Source: Synechococcus sp. UW179A (lineage in GTDB: Bacteria > Cyanobacteriota > Cyanobacteriia > PCC-6307 > Cyanobiaceae). Taken from it: 64,000 nt of DNA. The stretch spans positions 219,751 through 283,750 of the forward strand of contig NZ_UCNJ01000018.1 in NCBI RefSeq assembly GCF_900473965.1, read 5' to 3'. Made by a program: the position numbers and the translations under genes. A model generated the notes under the pieces. That model ran no database searches. It was not told the DNA's origin and saw only the letters and a list, made by a program, of their open reading frames with translations. Shown piece by piece: positions 17,749 to 28,992 of this stretch; within the stretch, counting starts at the first letter, position 1, and each line of letters opens with the position of its first letter.

Positions 17749-19758
17749 ATGGTTGCCGCGCCCGCTTCTCTCGACACCCTCTGCATCAACAGCATTCGCA
17801 TGTTGGCCGTTGATGCGGTCAACAAGTCCAAAAGCGGCCACCCAGGGCTGCCCATGGGGGCCGCTCCGATGGGCTACACGCTGTGGGACAAGTTCCTGCA
17901 CCACAATCCCAAGAACCCCAAGTGGTTCAACCGGGACCGATTCGTGTTGTCCGCCGGACACGGCTGCATGCTGCTGTACGCACTGCTGCATCTCACCGGC
18001 TACGACTCAGTATCAATCGATGACATCAAACAATTCCGGCAATGGGGATCCAGGACGCCTGGCCACCCCGAAACCTTCGAAACACCTGGCATTGAAGTGA
18101 CCACAGGCCCCCTGGGTGCCGGCATTTCTAATGCTGTGGGTCTGGCCATAGCCGAGTCTCACCTGGCAGCGAAGTTCAATAAGCCCGATGCTGCTGTTGT
18201 TGATCACTACACCTACGTGATCATGGGTGACGGCTGCAATCAGGAAGGTGTGTCCTCTGAGGCCTGTTCGCTGGCCGGACACCTGAAACTGGGCAAGCTG
18301 ATCGCCCTCTACGACGACAACCACATCACGATTGACGGACGCACCAATGTGTCCTTCACCGAGGACGTGCTCAAGCGTTACGAGGCCTACGGCTGGCACG
18401 TGCAGCATGTGCCCGACGGCAACACCGATGTTGATGCCATCGCCAAGGCTATCGAAGCTGCCAAAGCTGTCACCGACAAGCCATCGATCATCAAGATCAC
18501 AACCACGATCGGTTTCGGCTCACCGAACAAGAGCGACACCGCCGGTGTGCACGGCGCCCCCCTTGGCGATGAAGAAACTGAACTGACCCGTAAGCAACTG
18601 GGCTGGAACTACGGTCCCTTTGAAGTTCCCCAGGACGCTTACGACCAATTCCGTCAAGCCATCGATCGCGGTGCAAGCCTTGAGGCCGAATGGAACCAAA
18701 CTCTCGCGACTTATCGCTCGAAGTACCCCACAGAAGCAGCAGAGTTTGAGCGCATGCTGCGCGGCGAACTCCCCCAAGGCTGGGACAAGGATCTGCCCAC
18801 CTACACACCAGAAGACAAAGGGCTCGCCACCCGCAAGCATTCCCAGATCTGTTTGGGTGCTCTTGGTCCCAATTTGCCTGAGCTGATTGGTGGTTCTGCT
18901 GACCTCACTCACTCCAATTACACCGACATCAAAGGCGAAACAGGTTCCTACCAACCGGAAACACCAGAGAAGCGCTATCTGCACTTTGGAGTGCGAGAGC
19001 ATGCCATGGCAGCCGTGCTAAACGGCATCGCTTACCACAACAGCGGGTTGATCCCCTACGGCGGTACCTTCCTCGTCTTCGCCGACTACATGCGCGGCTC
19101 CATGCGCCTATCGGCACTAAGTGAGCTGGGAGTGATCTACGTTCTCACCCACGACTCGATCGGTGTTGGCGAAGACGGACCCACACACCAACCGGTCGAG
19201 ACCATCCCTTCTCTACGAGCCATGCCTGGACTGCTGGTGTTCCGACCAGGCGACGGCAACGAAACAAGTGGAGCCTACAAACTGGCAATCAGCAATCGTC
19301 ACCGTCCCAGCGCACTGTGCCTCAGCCGGCAAGCCATGGCCAACCAAGCCAATTCCTCAATAGATAAAGTCGCATTGGGCGGCTACATCCTCGAAGACTG
19401 TGACGGAACTCCTGATCTAATCCTGATCGGTACCGGCACCGAACTTGACCTCTGCGTGCAAGCCGCCAAACAGCTCAGCTCTGATGGCAAGAAAGTACGC
19501 GTCGTCTCCATGCCTTGCGTCGAACTGTTTGACGAGCAAAGTGACGCTTACAAGCAAGAGGTGCTTCCAAGTGCTGTTCGCAAGCGCATCGTTGTGGAAG
19601 CCGCCGAATCCTTTGGCTGGCACAGATTCATCGGTCTTGACGGTGACAGCGTCACGATGAACCGTTTCGGTGCATCCGCTCCAGGCGGCACCTGCATGGA
19701 GAAGTTCGGCTTCACGGTCGACAATGTTGTCGCCAAATCCAGAGCGCTACTCAGCTAA
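17749..19758 (+). CDS. tkt: transketolase
   Basis: This 669-residue thiamine-diphosphate enzyme moves two-carbon units in the Calvin cycle and pentose phosphate pathway. Landmarks are [12 protein letters not shown], the GDGCNQEG cofactor motif near residue 161, [20 protein letters not shown], the [11 protein letters not shown] segment of the pyrimidine domain and [13 protein letters not shown]. The length is normal. The ATG at 17749 is well placed. A strong terminator follows the stop codon, closing the acpP-fabF-tkt run. Confidence 0.98.
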   Translation: MVAAPASLDTLCINSIRMLAVDAVNKSKSGHPGLPMGAAPMGYTLWDKFLHHNPKNPKWFNRDRFVLSAGHGCMLLYALLHLTGYDSVSIDDIKQFRQWGSRTPGHPETFETPGIEVTTGPLGAGISNAVGLAIAESHLAAKFNKPDAAVVDHYTYVIMGDGCNQEGVSSEACSLAGHLKLGKLIALYDDNHITIDGRTNVSFTEDVLKRYEAYGWHVQHVPDGNTDVDAIAKAIEAAKAVTDKPSIIKITTTIGFGSPNKSDTAGVHGAPLGDEETELTRKQLGWNYGPFEVPQDAYDQFRQAIDRGASLEAEWNQTLATYRSKYPTEAAEFERMLRGELPQGWDKDLPTYTPEDKGLATRKHSQICLGALGPNLPELIGGSADLTHSNYTDIKGETGSYQPETPEKRYLHFGVREHAMAAVLNGIAYHNSGLIPYGGTFLVFADYMRGSMRLSALSELGVIYVLTHDSIGVGEDGPTHQPVETIPSLRAMPGLLVFRPGDGNETSGAYKLAISNRHRPSALCLSRQAMANQANSSIDKVALGGYILEDCDGTPDLILIGTGTELDLCVQAAKQLSSDGKKVRVVSMPCVELFDEQSDAYKQEVLPSAVRKRIVVEAAESFGWHRFIGLDGDSVTMNRFGASAPGGTCMEKFGFTVDNVVAKSRALLS

Positions 19759-19780
19759 ACACGCTCACATTGAATTTAAA

Positions 19781-19809
19781 AAGCGGAGGAGTAATGCCTC
19801 CGCTTTTTT
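19781..19809 (+). terminator. rho-independent terminator of transketolase gene
   Basis: AAGCGGAGG (19781-19789) pairs with CCTCCGCTT (19797-19805) around a 7-base loop and runs into TTTTTT. It begins 22 bp after the transketolase stop codon and ends 29 bp before the next gene. Confidence 0.92.
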
Positions 19810-19838
19810 GTGCTCAGAACCATTGAAGTTTTGATCCA

Positions 19839-20783
19839 ATGCGAAATCTCATCACAGGCGGCGCCGGATTCCTAGGTTCTCACTTAGTTGATCGCTTAAT
19901 GCAAGCTGGTGAAGAAGTGATCTGCTTGGACAATTACTTCACAGGTAGAAAAGCAAATGTCAGCAATTGGATTGGCCATTCAAACTTTGAATTGATTCGC
20001 CACGACGTCACAGAACCGATCAAATTAGAAGTTGATCGAATCTGGCATCTGGCCTGCCCTGCCTCTCCAATTCACTATCAATTCAACCCGATCAAAACAG
20101 CTAAAACAAGTTTCCTTGGCACCTACAACATGTTGGGCCTGGCAAGACGCGTTGGAGCGCGCTTCCTGTTGGCCAGCACAAGCGAAATTTACGGAGATCC
20201 AGAGATTCATCCCCAACCGGAAAGTTATCGAGGCTGCGTGAATACCATCGGGATTCGCAGCTGTTACGACGAGGGCAAACGCATTGCCGAAACCCTCTGT
20301 TTCGACTACCAGCGCATGCATGACACGGAAATCCGGGTCATGCGCATCTTCAATACCTATGGACCGCGCATGCTGCCCGACGATGGCAGGGTCGTTAGCA
20401 ATTTCATTGTTCAAGCCTTAAGAGGAGAATCCATCACAGTGTATGGAGACGGATCACAAACCCGTTCATTTTGCTATGTCGATGATCTGATTGAAGGCAT
20501 GATCAGATTGATGAACAGCAATGAGACAGGCCCGATCAACATTGGCAATCCTGGGGAATTCACCATCCGTCAACTGGCTGAATTAGTTCGTGATCGGATC
20601 AACCCGGACTTGAAAATCATCACGAAATCCTTACCGAAGGACGATCCTCTTCAACGCCAACCGCTAATCAACCTTGCCAAACAACATTTGCACTGGGAGC
20701 CCAAAATCGCTTTATCGCAAGGACTAGACATAACGATTGAATATTTCCGCGAACAACTTCGTCATACCTCAGCCAATGATTAA
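19839..20783 (+). CDS. UDP-glucuronate decarboxylase (UDP-xylose synthase) family
   Basis: This 314-residue short-chain dehydrogenase-like enzyme binds NAD through [15 protein letters not shown] at the N-terminus. It carries [33 protein letters not shown], the catalytic TSEIYGDP, and YDEGKR with the Tyr-x3-Lys pair. These phrases are those of UDP-glucuronic acid decarboxylase, which makes UDP-xylose for surface glycans. Codons are AT-richer than in the transketolase gene. It is convergent with a three-gene glycan block on the other strand, whose nearest stop is 36 bp away. A related sugar epimerase is the alternative. Confidence 0.87.
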   Translation: MRNLITGGAGFLGSHLVDRLMQAGEEVICLDNYFTGRKANVSNWIGHSNFELIRHDVTEPIKLEVDRIWHLACPASPIHYQFNPIKTAKTSFLGTYNMLGLARRVGARFLLASTSEIYGDPEIHPQPESYRGCVNTIGIRSCYDEGKRIAETLCFDYQRMHDTEIRVMRIFNTYGPRMLPDDGRVVSNFIVQALRGESITVYGDGSQTRSFCYVDDLIEGMIRLMNSNETGPINIGNPGEFTIRQLAELVRDRINPDLKIITKSLPKDDPLQRQPLINLAKQHLHWEPKIALSQGLDITIEYFREQLRHTSAND

Positions 20784-20819
20784 AGATATTGCTCCTGAAA
20801 CAGATTCAAATCACTTAAT

Positions 20820-21209
20820 TTAATAACCATTTCTTCTTTTAAGCGCAAACCTTGCACCCAAGTAATTAGCAACTGATGCAATGAAAGTCGCGACAATCAG
20901 CGCAAGGAGATCATTTAAAAATAGAATCAAAACAGAGAAAACAGACAGGTTCACAATTAGACCGAATAATTGCGTCGAGCTATAACGAATGAACGAAATC
21001 CAAGAATAGCCTGAAGAGAATGTAACTTTTGCATTGTAAGCATATGTGGTCAGCAGACCGCCAATCAACCCAAAAACTTTTCTAAAGCTAGGCTCAACAT
21101 CCACACCACATTGATGCAAAAACCATCCGGACAAGAAATAAATCAAAGCATCAACAAAAAAGGCAACTGCCCCGATAAAGTAAAAATTGGCAATTGTCCG
21201 CAGAGTCAC
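20820..21209 (-). CDS. GtrA-like membrane protein
   Basis: This is a small four-helix membrane protein of about 129 residues. It matches the GtrA pattern of a first helix IGAVAFFVDALIYFLSG, a polar KVFGLIGGLLTTYAYNAKVTF loop-helix, and a final helix IASVANYLGARFALKRR. GtrA proteins help flip lipid-linked sugars to the outside for polysaccharide decoration. The frame extends to a TTG at 21263 inside the upstream gene. I prefer the GTG at 21209, just past that gene's stop, because it gives the usual short N-terminus. It follows the family 2 glycosyltransferase directly, a pairing typical of sugar-flipping modules. Confidence 0.75.
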   Translation of the reverse strand: MTLRTIANFYFIGAVAFFVDALIYFLSGWFLHQCGVDVEPSFRKVFGLIGGLLTTYAYNAKVTFSSGYSWISFIRYSSTQLFGLIVNLSVFSVLILFLNDLLALIVATFIASVANYLGARFALKRRNGY

Positions 21210-21211
21210 CG

Positions 21212-22363
21212 TTAACCGCGCACTGATCGAATCGTGGAGATCTTTGCAGCAGTCAAATAACAAGTGAGTGACACAGACCAGAATAAGCAGCCTAGGTATG
21301 TGATGATATTTTCCAACCGAGTCGATGGAGTTGAATCCACAAACGAAGAGAGCGAAGAAGCAAAGATGATCAAACCGATCAAAAAGCTGACAGCTGAAAC
21401 CTGGTAAATCGTGTCAACCCCTTTTGAACCTCGGAAAATATATTTTCGCAACCAAGAGGCAAAAACACTTGGCCTTCCATAAGTTTCAGAAAACATAGTT
21501 CGCGTCGTGAGATAATCAGAAAAAACAAAAAGGCCGCTAAACAGCGTAAAGATAGACACAATTAGTGTATTGGGACCACTTACAGGATTCACATTAAAAG
21601 CAAAACTTAAAAGCGATATTACTGAGATCAAAAACAGAAAAAATGCGAAAAACAAGAATGAATACTTTGGACTGAAGGAGAGCATGAATTTCAAATGCCT
21701 CCACCCATCTCTCCATGTCCGTAGATGGGGAGTTCTGTCAGGATGATCAAGACTCAGTGACGTGGGCACTTCGACAAGCCTCAGGTCACGCAGAGAAGCT
21801 TTGATGACCATTTCAGAGGCGAATTCCATACCGTTAGACCTGAGCTCCAATAATTTTATAGAACTACTTTTAAAAGCCCTTAATCCACAATGAAAATCAC
21901 CTACAGGAATACCGAAAAATAAGCCTCCGATGCCACTCAAAACCGGATTTCCCAGCCAACGGTGCAAGAAAGGCATTGCGCCAGGCTGAATAGATCCCTT
22001 AAAACGGTTACCCATAACAAGATCAGCGCCCAAATAGAGCTGCTCTAAAAACAAAGGGGCGTCTTTGAAATTGTAAGTTCGATCAGCATCTCCCATAATC
22101 ACAAATTCACCTTGAGCTGCATCAATGCCTGCTTTTAAAGCAGCACCGTAACCCTTTGTGGGCACATTGATCAGCTTGGCTTCGTTGGCTAACGCTATCG
22201 ACTGTGATCCATCAGAGCTGCCATTATCAGCAACAATTACTTCATAGGGTATTTCAAGAAGCTGTCCGCCGGCATGACAATCATCTAAGACCCCCTGCAA
22301 ACACAAGGATTCATTAAGGCAAGGAATCACAAAAGAAAACAAGGGTTTTGTATCTGGATTCAT
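21212..22363 (-). CDS. family 2 glycosyltransferase (polyprenyl-phosphate sugar synthase type) with membrane tail
   Basis: This 383-residue protein begins with a GT-A domain: FSFVIPCLNES, VIVADNGSSDGS, KGYGAALKAGI and the MGDADRTY metal-binding motif. Later GDFHCGLRAF and GMEFASEMVIKA match dolichol/polyprenyl-phosphate mannosyl- or glucosyltransferases. Several membrane helices follow from about residue 235 (YSFLFFAFFLFLISVISLL and on). It probably loads a sugar onto a lipid carrier. It lies 3 bp after the large membrane protein gene and directly precedes the GtrA gene, so all three form one operon. Base composition is AT-rich. Confidence 0.85.
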   Translation of the reverse strand: MNPDTKPLFSFVIPCLNESLCLQGVLDDCHAGGQLLEIPYEVIVADNGSSDGSQSIALANEAKLINVPTKGYGAALKAGIDAAQGEFVIMGDADRTYNFKDAPLFLEQLYLGADLVMGNRFKGSIQPGAMPFLHRWLGNPVLSGIGGLFFGIPVGDFHCGLRAFKSSSIKLLELRSNGMEFASEMVIKASLRDLRLVEVPTSLSLDHPDRTPHLRTWRDGWRHLKFMLSFSPKYSFLFFAFFLFLISVISLLSFAFNVNPVSGPNTLIVSIFTLFSGLFVFSDYLTTRTMFSETYGRPSVFASWLRKYIFRGSKGVDTIYQVSAVSFLIGLIIFASSLSSFVDSTPSTRLENIITYLGCLFWSVSLTCYLTAAKISTIRSVRG

Positions 22364-22366
22364 GGC

Positions 22367-24082
22367 CTAGACGCTCGTAAGATCGTTGAAATTGGTCGAC
22401 GACTTGGAATTGAAATTAATTGATAATCTATCATAGTATCTCCATATAAATAAAGTTGTCAAAGGAGAAACCATGGATAGATAACCTCCAGACGGAAAAC
22501 TAGTGACCTCTACAAGAACAATCACCAAAAAATTAATCAAAAGAAGTGTGCCGATTAAAACGAGCCCTGGATCGAACAAGCAAACAATGAGCCTTGGCTT
22601 CCAAAAGATTATAACCAAAACAATAGACGCAAAACTTATAAACAAGCCCATGCGAATCAACGAACTGAATTGATTGAGATTCGCGATTCTTTGCCTAAAT
22701 GTCTTGAGTTCAGCGGGTGTGTATCCTGAGGTTAACCAAACTCCGACACTTCTAGATTGCTCATAGTTATGCGTAACAGCTGAATAGTTAGCCAAAGGAC
22801 TGGGGGAAGTCAGCCAAGTCAAATGAGCCAAAGCTATGTCTGAAAAAAGCTTGAATGGAGATTGACCTTTTGGCACCCATCGCGATGGGTAGGGAAGATA
22901 TCCAAAAGAAGAAGTTTGACAACTCAAGACTTTGGGATTAGATGCACAAACTTGAACTAACTCTTGGCTTAAAATTAAAACTTGATCCTGAAAGTCACCA
23001 GGACTATCGACAGACGATGTCTTAAATATTGCATCACGCAAAGCCCACATAAACCAACCACTTGAATACTCATCACACCAATCTTTATTTATTTTACAAC
23101 CATGAATTGTCCATCCTGGGTTTAAGTTCGAAAGAGTGATAGCAAGTTGGCTATCAGGGTCTAAAGCTACGATAGCCTCGATCGCATCCTTCTTTATGGG
23201 AATAGAAGGCTGATGAACAGTCTTAGCTAACTTGACCGAAGATAGATTTTGATAAAAGGATTTAAAACCTCCTTCTTCAAACTCATTTGAAATAGCAAGT
23301 CCGTAATTCATATAATTCAATGCTTTGACTGAAACAACGGGCAGGTTAAAAGCTAAAAGCAATGCCAAGACAAGTGGAACCAATTTTAGAAATGCTTTTG
23401 GGGTTAAAAACCTATACTTATACGCATACAAAATGAGAATAAAGGTGTAAACTAGAGATGTAAAAATAATAACTATACGAGCTTCTCTTGTAATAAGCAA
23501 AAGGCCAAGGCAAAAATAAGAGGATAACAATGAAATCCAAAGTGTTTTATGACTTTTAATACTTAATGACGGACGATGATTTGAACCGATCAAGACAATA
23601 GTATCGAGTGTATAGATTCCACATGCGAGTGCAAGAACTTCGACTGGAACAAAAGATGCTTCTCTTAACAATCTCCAGCTAGAGCTCGTTCCAATAAGAA
23701 CAGGATCAAATAACAGACATACAAAAGCTAAGGATTTTAAAAATGTAGGAAGCCTGTAAAGCGCAACTGAACAAAAAAGTGCACAAGTAGCTGCATAAAA
23801 AAGACGTAATCCTAACAAAGGAGGCACACCCACGACTGAAGACAGCCATACTTGAATGGAGTGATATGGCCCTTTTATAAGTGTAAATTTTCCATAGTCT
23901 TCTCCCAACCAATCACCTAATGAGATCGACAAAGCTTGGCCTATAAATAAATCATCATCGTGCGGCATAAAGGGATTATCCGTAGGCAATCCATAAATCA
24001 AAGAAAAATATATTGTGAATAAAAATACAATACTAACAAGCCAATCTCGGCGATGAGACCTCGAAAAATACCTATAAAACAT
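22367..24082 (-). CDS. large polytopic membrane protein, probable GT-C type glycosyltransferase
   Basis: This 571-residue protein has about ten hydrophobic segments and an acidic PHDDDLFIGQA motif in the first extracytoplasmic loop (about residues 40-50). The arrangement resembles GT-C enzymes that use lipid-linked sugars. A large soluble region between about residues 280 and 460 carries several Cys residues (HGCKINKDWCDEY, VCASNPKVLSC). I do not recognise a specific family. It is the first gene of an operon with the family 2 glycosyltransferase (3 bp gap) and GtrA, which supports addition of a sugar to a surface glycan. Codon use is AT-rich, suggesting transfer. About 200 bp with no gene separates it from thiC. 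Confidence 0.7.
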   Translation of the reverse strand: MFYRYFSRSHRRDWLVSIVFLFTIYFSLIYGLPTDNPFMPHDDDLFIGQALSISLGDWLGEDYGKFTLIKGPYHSIQVWLSSVVGVPPLLGLRLFYAATCALFCSVALYRLPTFLKSLAFVCLLFDPVLIGTSSSWRLLREASFVPVEVLALACGIYTLDTIVLIGSNHRPSLSIKSHKTLWISLLSSYFCLGLLLITREARIVIIFTSLVYTFILILYAYKYRFLTPKAFLKLVPLVLALLLAFNLPVVSVKALNYMNYGLAISNEFEEGGFKSFYQNLSSVKLAKTVHQPSIPIKKDAIEAIVALDPDSQLAITLSNLNPGWTIHGCKINKDWCDEYSSGWFMWALRDAIFKTSSVDSPGDFQDQVLILSQELVQVCASNPKVLSCQTSSFGYLPYPSRWVPKGQSPFKLFSDIALAHLTWLTSPSPLANYSAVTHNYEQSRSVGVWLTSGYTPAELKTFRQRIANLNQFSSLIRMGLFISFASIVLVIIFWKPRLIVCLFDPGLVLIGTLLLINFLVIVLVEVTSFPSGGYLSMVSPLTTLFIWRYYDRLSINFNSKSSTNFNDLTSV

Positions 24083-24283
24083 TCTTGCTCAATTAATGAA
24101 TTAATTTTAGCATAGGCGCAATGATTGCATTCCGCCTCTGCATGATAACTGCACGCAAAAAAATAATAATCAGGGCCGGGAGGTCTGTGCTGAAGCTATT
24201 TCAAGTCAGGATGCTTGTAAAAACAAGGATTGATTTTCATAGAAATGAGGATTGAAAAACCTCTTTTTTAACTTAAATCATGC

Positions 24284-25732
<1,449 letters not shown>

Positions 25733-25744
25733 TCACATTGGTCA

Positions 25745-25832
25745 CTTCCCTATCGCCGGAATGACCCGGATCAGGTTCAGAGGGTGTGATCTCAGCCAAA
25801 AGGATCGAGAACGATCCAAGGCACCCCTAGTG
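25745..25832 (-). promoter_or_regulatory. TPP riboswitch (THI element) controlling thiC
   Basis: On the minus strand the leader contains ACTAGGGGTGCC, GGCTGAGATCACACCCTC, TGAACCTGATCCGGGTCATT and CCGGCGATAGGGAAG in the order of the THI box. The variable P3 arm is a short hairpin GGATCG-TTCT-CGATCC. It lies 60 bp upstream of the thiC ATG. It should bind thiamine pyrophosphate and shut off thiC, probably by hiding the ribosome-binding site, as no terminator T-run is visible in the spacer. Confidence 0.95.
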
Positions 25833-25869
25833 GTGTCCAATTACTAGCAACGCCGTTGAGAACACACCG

Positions 25870-26496
25870 TCAACGCAGCTGCAATCCGTTCAGTGCCGCA
25901 GCCACAACCCTGTGGTCTCCGTCTTGCTGGAGTGGTAACAACAGAGCTCTGGCTTGCTCACCAATCGGCTGATCAGCGCTTTCACGAACAATCCGTCCCA
26001 GAATCTCGGCTCCGCTGACGCGAACCGTTCCATCTGCATCAGTGATCGCAGCATTGGCCAGATCCAGCAGCCATTCAAAATCGATCTCAGGCTGTTCCGC
26101 CAGAGCCGAAAGAATGCTGCATCGCACCAGCCACGCGCTGTCGGCGTCGAAAGCTGCCTTCAGCAAGGGCCAGGCTCGGGCAACGCCATAGCTGGCAAGA
26201 GCATTGGCCGCTTCGGCGCGCACATTCGCATCACCATCGCTGCGCAGAAGCCGTTCGAGAACAATCCAACCTTGCTCAGTGCGCTTGTAGCCCAAACCAC
26301 TGCAACTCAAGGAACGTATCAGAAAGGCCTCCTGCTCACTGCCCAGTATCAACAGGGGAACGGCTTGCTCATCGCTGCAGAATCGCAACTGGGTGAGTGC
26401 CGGCATGGCCCGCAATGGATCACCAGAACCGATCGCCTCCCTGAGAGCGATGAGATCAGGTTCACCTCCCTGCGGCGGCTGTGGTGTGGACGCCAT
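25870..26496 (-). CDS. HEAT-repeat protein
   Basis: This 208-residue soluble protein is built of helical repeats, for example NVRAEAANALASYG, WLVRCSILSALAEQ, TVRVSGAEILGRIV and HRVVAAALNGLQLR, each with the Val/Leu-Arg-x-x-Ala-x-x-Ala-Leu pattern of HEAT units. In cyanobacteria such proteins are often bilin lyases or phycobilisome-related scaffolds (CpcE/NblB-like), but no specific lyase feature is visible, so only the fold is called. The ATG at 26496 lies 4 bp after the stop of the small membrane-protein gene, making it the last gene of a four-gene unit. Confidence 0.8.
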   Translation of the reverse strand: MASTPQPPQGGEPDLIALREAIGSGDPLRAMPALTQLRFCSDEQAVPLLILGSEQEAFLIRSLSCSGLGYKRTEQGWIVLERLLRSDGDANVRAEAANALASYGVARAWPLLKAAFDADSAWLVRCSILSALAEQPEIDFEWLLDLANAAITDADGTVRVSGAEILGRIVRESADQPIGEQARALLLPLQQDGDHRVVAAALNGLQLR

Positions 26497-26500
26497 GAAC

Positions 26501-26731
26501 TCAATTCTCCTGAAAACGACTGTTCCGCAAAGCCACCAGCAGCTTGTAGCGACGGCGACGGCGACCCACTACGGCGTGGATCACTAAGCCGGAGCCGACC
26601 AGGATGGCAGGAACAGACTGCCAACGCTCCGTGCCCTCTCTCTGGACAAGCGCCAGAACCCCAAGGCAAACCAGCAGAGGCGCTGCCAAGGACAACAACA
26701 CATGCAAGCGGGTGCGGGGAAGACGATTCAT
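26501..26731 (-). CDS. small two-helix membrane protein (DUF3188-like)
   Basis: The frame extends to a TTG at 26746, but the ATG at 26731 overlaps the upstream amidohydrolase stop as ATGA and is preferred, giving 76 residues. Two hydrophobic helices (LLSLAAPLLVCLGVLALV and SVPAILVGSGLVIHAVV) are followed by GRRRRRYKLLVALR, a basic cytoplasmic tail. The layout resembles a small cyanobacterial family that I know as DUF3188, of unknown function. The tight overlaps on both sides indicate translation coupled to its neighbours. Confidence 0.65.
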   Translation of the reverse strand: MNRLPRTRLHVLLSLAAPLLVCLGVLALVQREGTERWQSVPAILVGSGLVIHAVVGRRRRRYKLLVALRNSRFQEN

Positions 26732-27900
26732 CTCAACGGTTTCCAAGCCAGCATCGCTGCAGTGAGCACTCGAATCCCGACCCCCAGGCAGCCTTCATCC
26801 GGAAGGAAATGGCCGTTGTGCAGCGGTGCACATCCATCAGGCCCCGCAACACCGAGGCGAAACATCATGCCCGGCACATCCCGGATCAATTCTGCGAAAT
26901 CCTCAGCTCCTAAAGAGGGTTGTTCCAAGCGCAGGACCTGATCCGGGCCCAGTTGGTCAATGGCACAACGCTCAAGCAGGGCCGTGAGCTTGGTGTCGTT
27001 ATCAACCGGTGGAGCAATGCAGCGATAGCGAACCGTTGCCGTGGCACCGAAACTCTCGCAAAGAGCGCGCACGGTCTGCTCAATCCAATCGGGCAGATGG
27101 TCGTGCAGCTCGTTGGACAGACAGCGCACCGTTCCCAGCAAAGTGACCCGATCGGCAATCACGTTGAACGCCTTGCCTCCTTCAATACGACCGAAGCTCA
27201 CCACCACTGGCTGCAAAGCATCAAGCCTGCGACTGATGGCTTCCTGGAGGCCGGTGACCACCCTCGCAGCGATCCAGATCGCATCCACCGACTGATGAGG
27301 CCGGGCGCCGTGGCCCGCTTGACCGTTGATCTCGATCTCCAACTCACCCGCCGCGGCCGTCAAGCTGCCGCTGCGCAAACCCACGCTGCCCACCGGCAAG
27401 GAGGGGAACACATGCAAACCGAACAACGCTTGAAGACCATCGGTTGCTCCCGCTTCGCGCATCCAGCGAGCGCCCTGAGCGATTTCCTCAGCCGGCTGAA
27501 ACAACAAGCGCATTCCAACAGGTAGTTGCGGCTCAGCCGCCAGCAATCGGGCCACCCCCAGACCAACCGTGCTGTGCAGGTCATGCCCGCAGGCATGCAT
27601 CACTCCCTGCCGCATCGAGGCATAAGGCAAGGCTGTTAGCTCCTCAATGGGAAGTGCATCCATATCCACGCGCAAGCCGAGTTTGGGACCCTTTTCAGGA
27701 CCAAGATCAGCCACCACACCAGTGCGCCCAACGCCTTCGCGAACGCGCCAACCGGCTTGACGCAGATCGCCCGCGATCAATGCAGCGGTTTGGTGCTCTT
27801 CCCCACTGAGCTCAGGATGGGCATGCAGATGGCGGCGAAACTCGATCAACTCCGGCAACAGGGCCTCCAGACGCTCTGACCAGGTGGCAGTGAGGTTCAA
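26728..27900 (-). CDS. M20-family amidohydrolase (N-acyl amino acid / IAA-amide hydrolase type)
   Basis: This 390-residue metallopeptidase-like enzyme has RRHLHAHPELSGEEHQTA at the N-terminus, the metal site MHACGHDLHSTVGLG near residue 107, LLFQPAEEIAQGA and the dimerisation domain GQAGHGARPHQSVDAI. The final metal ligand lies in PLHNGHFLPDE. Members remove acyl groups from amino acids or amides in the cytosol, and the exact substrate is unknown. It starts with TTG at 27900, overlapping the TPR gene stop as TTGA. It is the second gene of a tightly overlapping four-gene unit. Confidence 0.88.
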   Translation of the reverse strand: MNLTATWSERLEALLPELIEFRRHLHAHPELSGEEHQTAALIAGDLRQAGWRVREGVGRTGVVADLGPEKGPKLGLRVDMDALPIEELTALPYASMRQGVMHACGHDLHSTVGLGVARLLAAEPQLPVGMRLLFQPAEEIAQGARWMREAGATDGLQALFGLHVFPSLPVGSVGLRSGSLTAAAGELEIEINGQAGHGARPHQSVDAIWIAARVVTGLQEAISRRLDALQPVVVSFGRIEGGKAFNVIADRVTLLGTVRCLSNELHDHLPDWIEQTVRALCESFGATATVRYRCIAPPVDNDTKLTALLERCAIDQLGPDQVLRLEQPSLGAEDFAELIRDVPGMMFRLGVAGPDGCAPLHNGHFLPDEGCLGVGIRVLTAAMLAWKPLR

Positions 27901-28712
27901 GACACCTCCAGAGCAAGAAAGCGCTCGAGATCAGCAATCGGCCGTGGCGGCCAACGTCGCACCTCCGCCAGCCAAGCAGCATCGCGATAACTGGGGTCAA
28001 GACCAGAGGCAGCGGCCCAATGGCTTTCCGCTTCACCGCGCGAACCTTCACTCCAGAGCAAAGCACTCAACGCCGCTCTCGCATCGGCGAACAGTGGGTA
28101 GCGCCGGATCAAATTGCGCAGGTTTCGCTCTGCTTCTTTTAGATCATTGAGCTGGTAGAGAGCCAGAGCATCACTCGATCGAGCCATCGCGAATCCTGGC
28201 CTGGCATCGGCTGCCAAACGATAGAGACGCTGGGCTTCCTGCCATTCACCTTCGGATCCACGCACATTGCCGAGGTTGTAGAGGGCTGAGGCATCGCTTG
28301 GGTCTCTTTCTAAAATCCAGTCGTAATCGGCTGCCGCCTCAGACCAGCGCTGCAAAGCCTCTTCGGCCGTGCCGCGATTGAGACGGGGGTCAGCATCCTC
28401 AGGAGCAAGCTCAATCGATCGGGTTTGATCGGCAATGGCTCCCTCCGGATCACCCAGCATCAAACGCACATTGCCGCGGTTACTCCAGGCCGCCGCATCG
28501 TTAGGAACGATGTCTAGAACCTGATCCCAGACCGGAAGTGCCTGCTGCGGATCCCCGGCGCGGCTGAGCGCGAGAGCACGATCGAACAGCTGGGGTAGTG
28601 CATCCACTTCAGTGGCTTCTGCGGAGATGGGGATCAAAACCACCAGCAGAGACAGGGACCAGCCAAGCAGGAGTTGCTTCCACCTCATCTCAACAGCCCC
28701 TGTTCGTCGCAT
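27897..28712 (-). CDS. TPR-repeat protein with signal peptide
   Basis: This 271-residue protein starts with a basic stretch and a hydrophobic segment (LLLGWSLSLLVVLIPISAEA), a signal peptide or membrane anchor. At least five tetratricopeptide repeats follow, such as ALSRAGDPQQALPVWDQVLD, AAWSNRGNVRLMLGDPEGAI, ADPRLNRGTAEEALQRWSEA and ASALYNLGNVRGSEGEWQEA. It is likely a periplasmic or lumenal protein-binding scaffold. Translation could begin at the ATG at 28712 or the ATG at 28688. It heads the unit TPR, amidohydrolase, small membrane protein, HEAT. It is divergent from the exporter operon, with 280 bp between them that contain no convincing gene. Confidence 0.82.
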   Translation of the reverse strand: MRRTGAVEMRWKQLLLGWSLSLLVVLIPISAEATEVDALPQLFDRALALSRAGDPQQALPVWDQVLDIVPNDAAAWSNRGNVRLMLGDPEGAIADQTRSIELAPEDADPRLNRGTAEEALQRWSEAAADYDWILERDPSDASALYNLGNVRGSEGEWQEAQRLYRLAADARPGFAMARSSDALALYQLNDLKEAERNLRNLIRRYPLFADARAALSALLWSEGSRGEAESHWAAASGLDPSYRDAAWLAEVRRWPPRPIADLERFLALEVS

Positions 28713-28992
28713 AGCTGCTGATGATCAAGTCCCCAAACCATGACCGTCGCTCTGTCAAAAAATGCGCCCTAGAACGTCAAGCTGCCAGCGAAAGGAATTA
28801 ACCTTTGCAGGAAGACTTTCAAAAGGTTTCATCAGCGTATCGAGATCGACCCGGTGAAAGCGAGTCGGCGATCTTGAAGTTCGGCATCAGGAGAGTCACA
28901 AGGCTCAAACAATGATCAAGGAGCGTCTTGCCAGCTCCTAAAGCAACCATTAAGTTCCAGAGACTGTCCGGAAGCCGATCCTCACTTCACGG

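Noticed and set aside
28713..28992. Possible precursor peptide before the exporter operon
   Set aside because: The two short frames (26 and 9 codons) have no double-Gly or leader features and do not look like a cargo gene.
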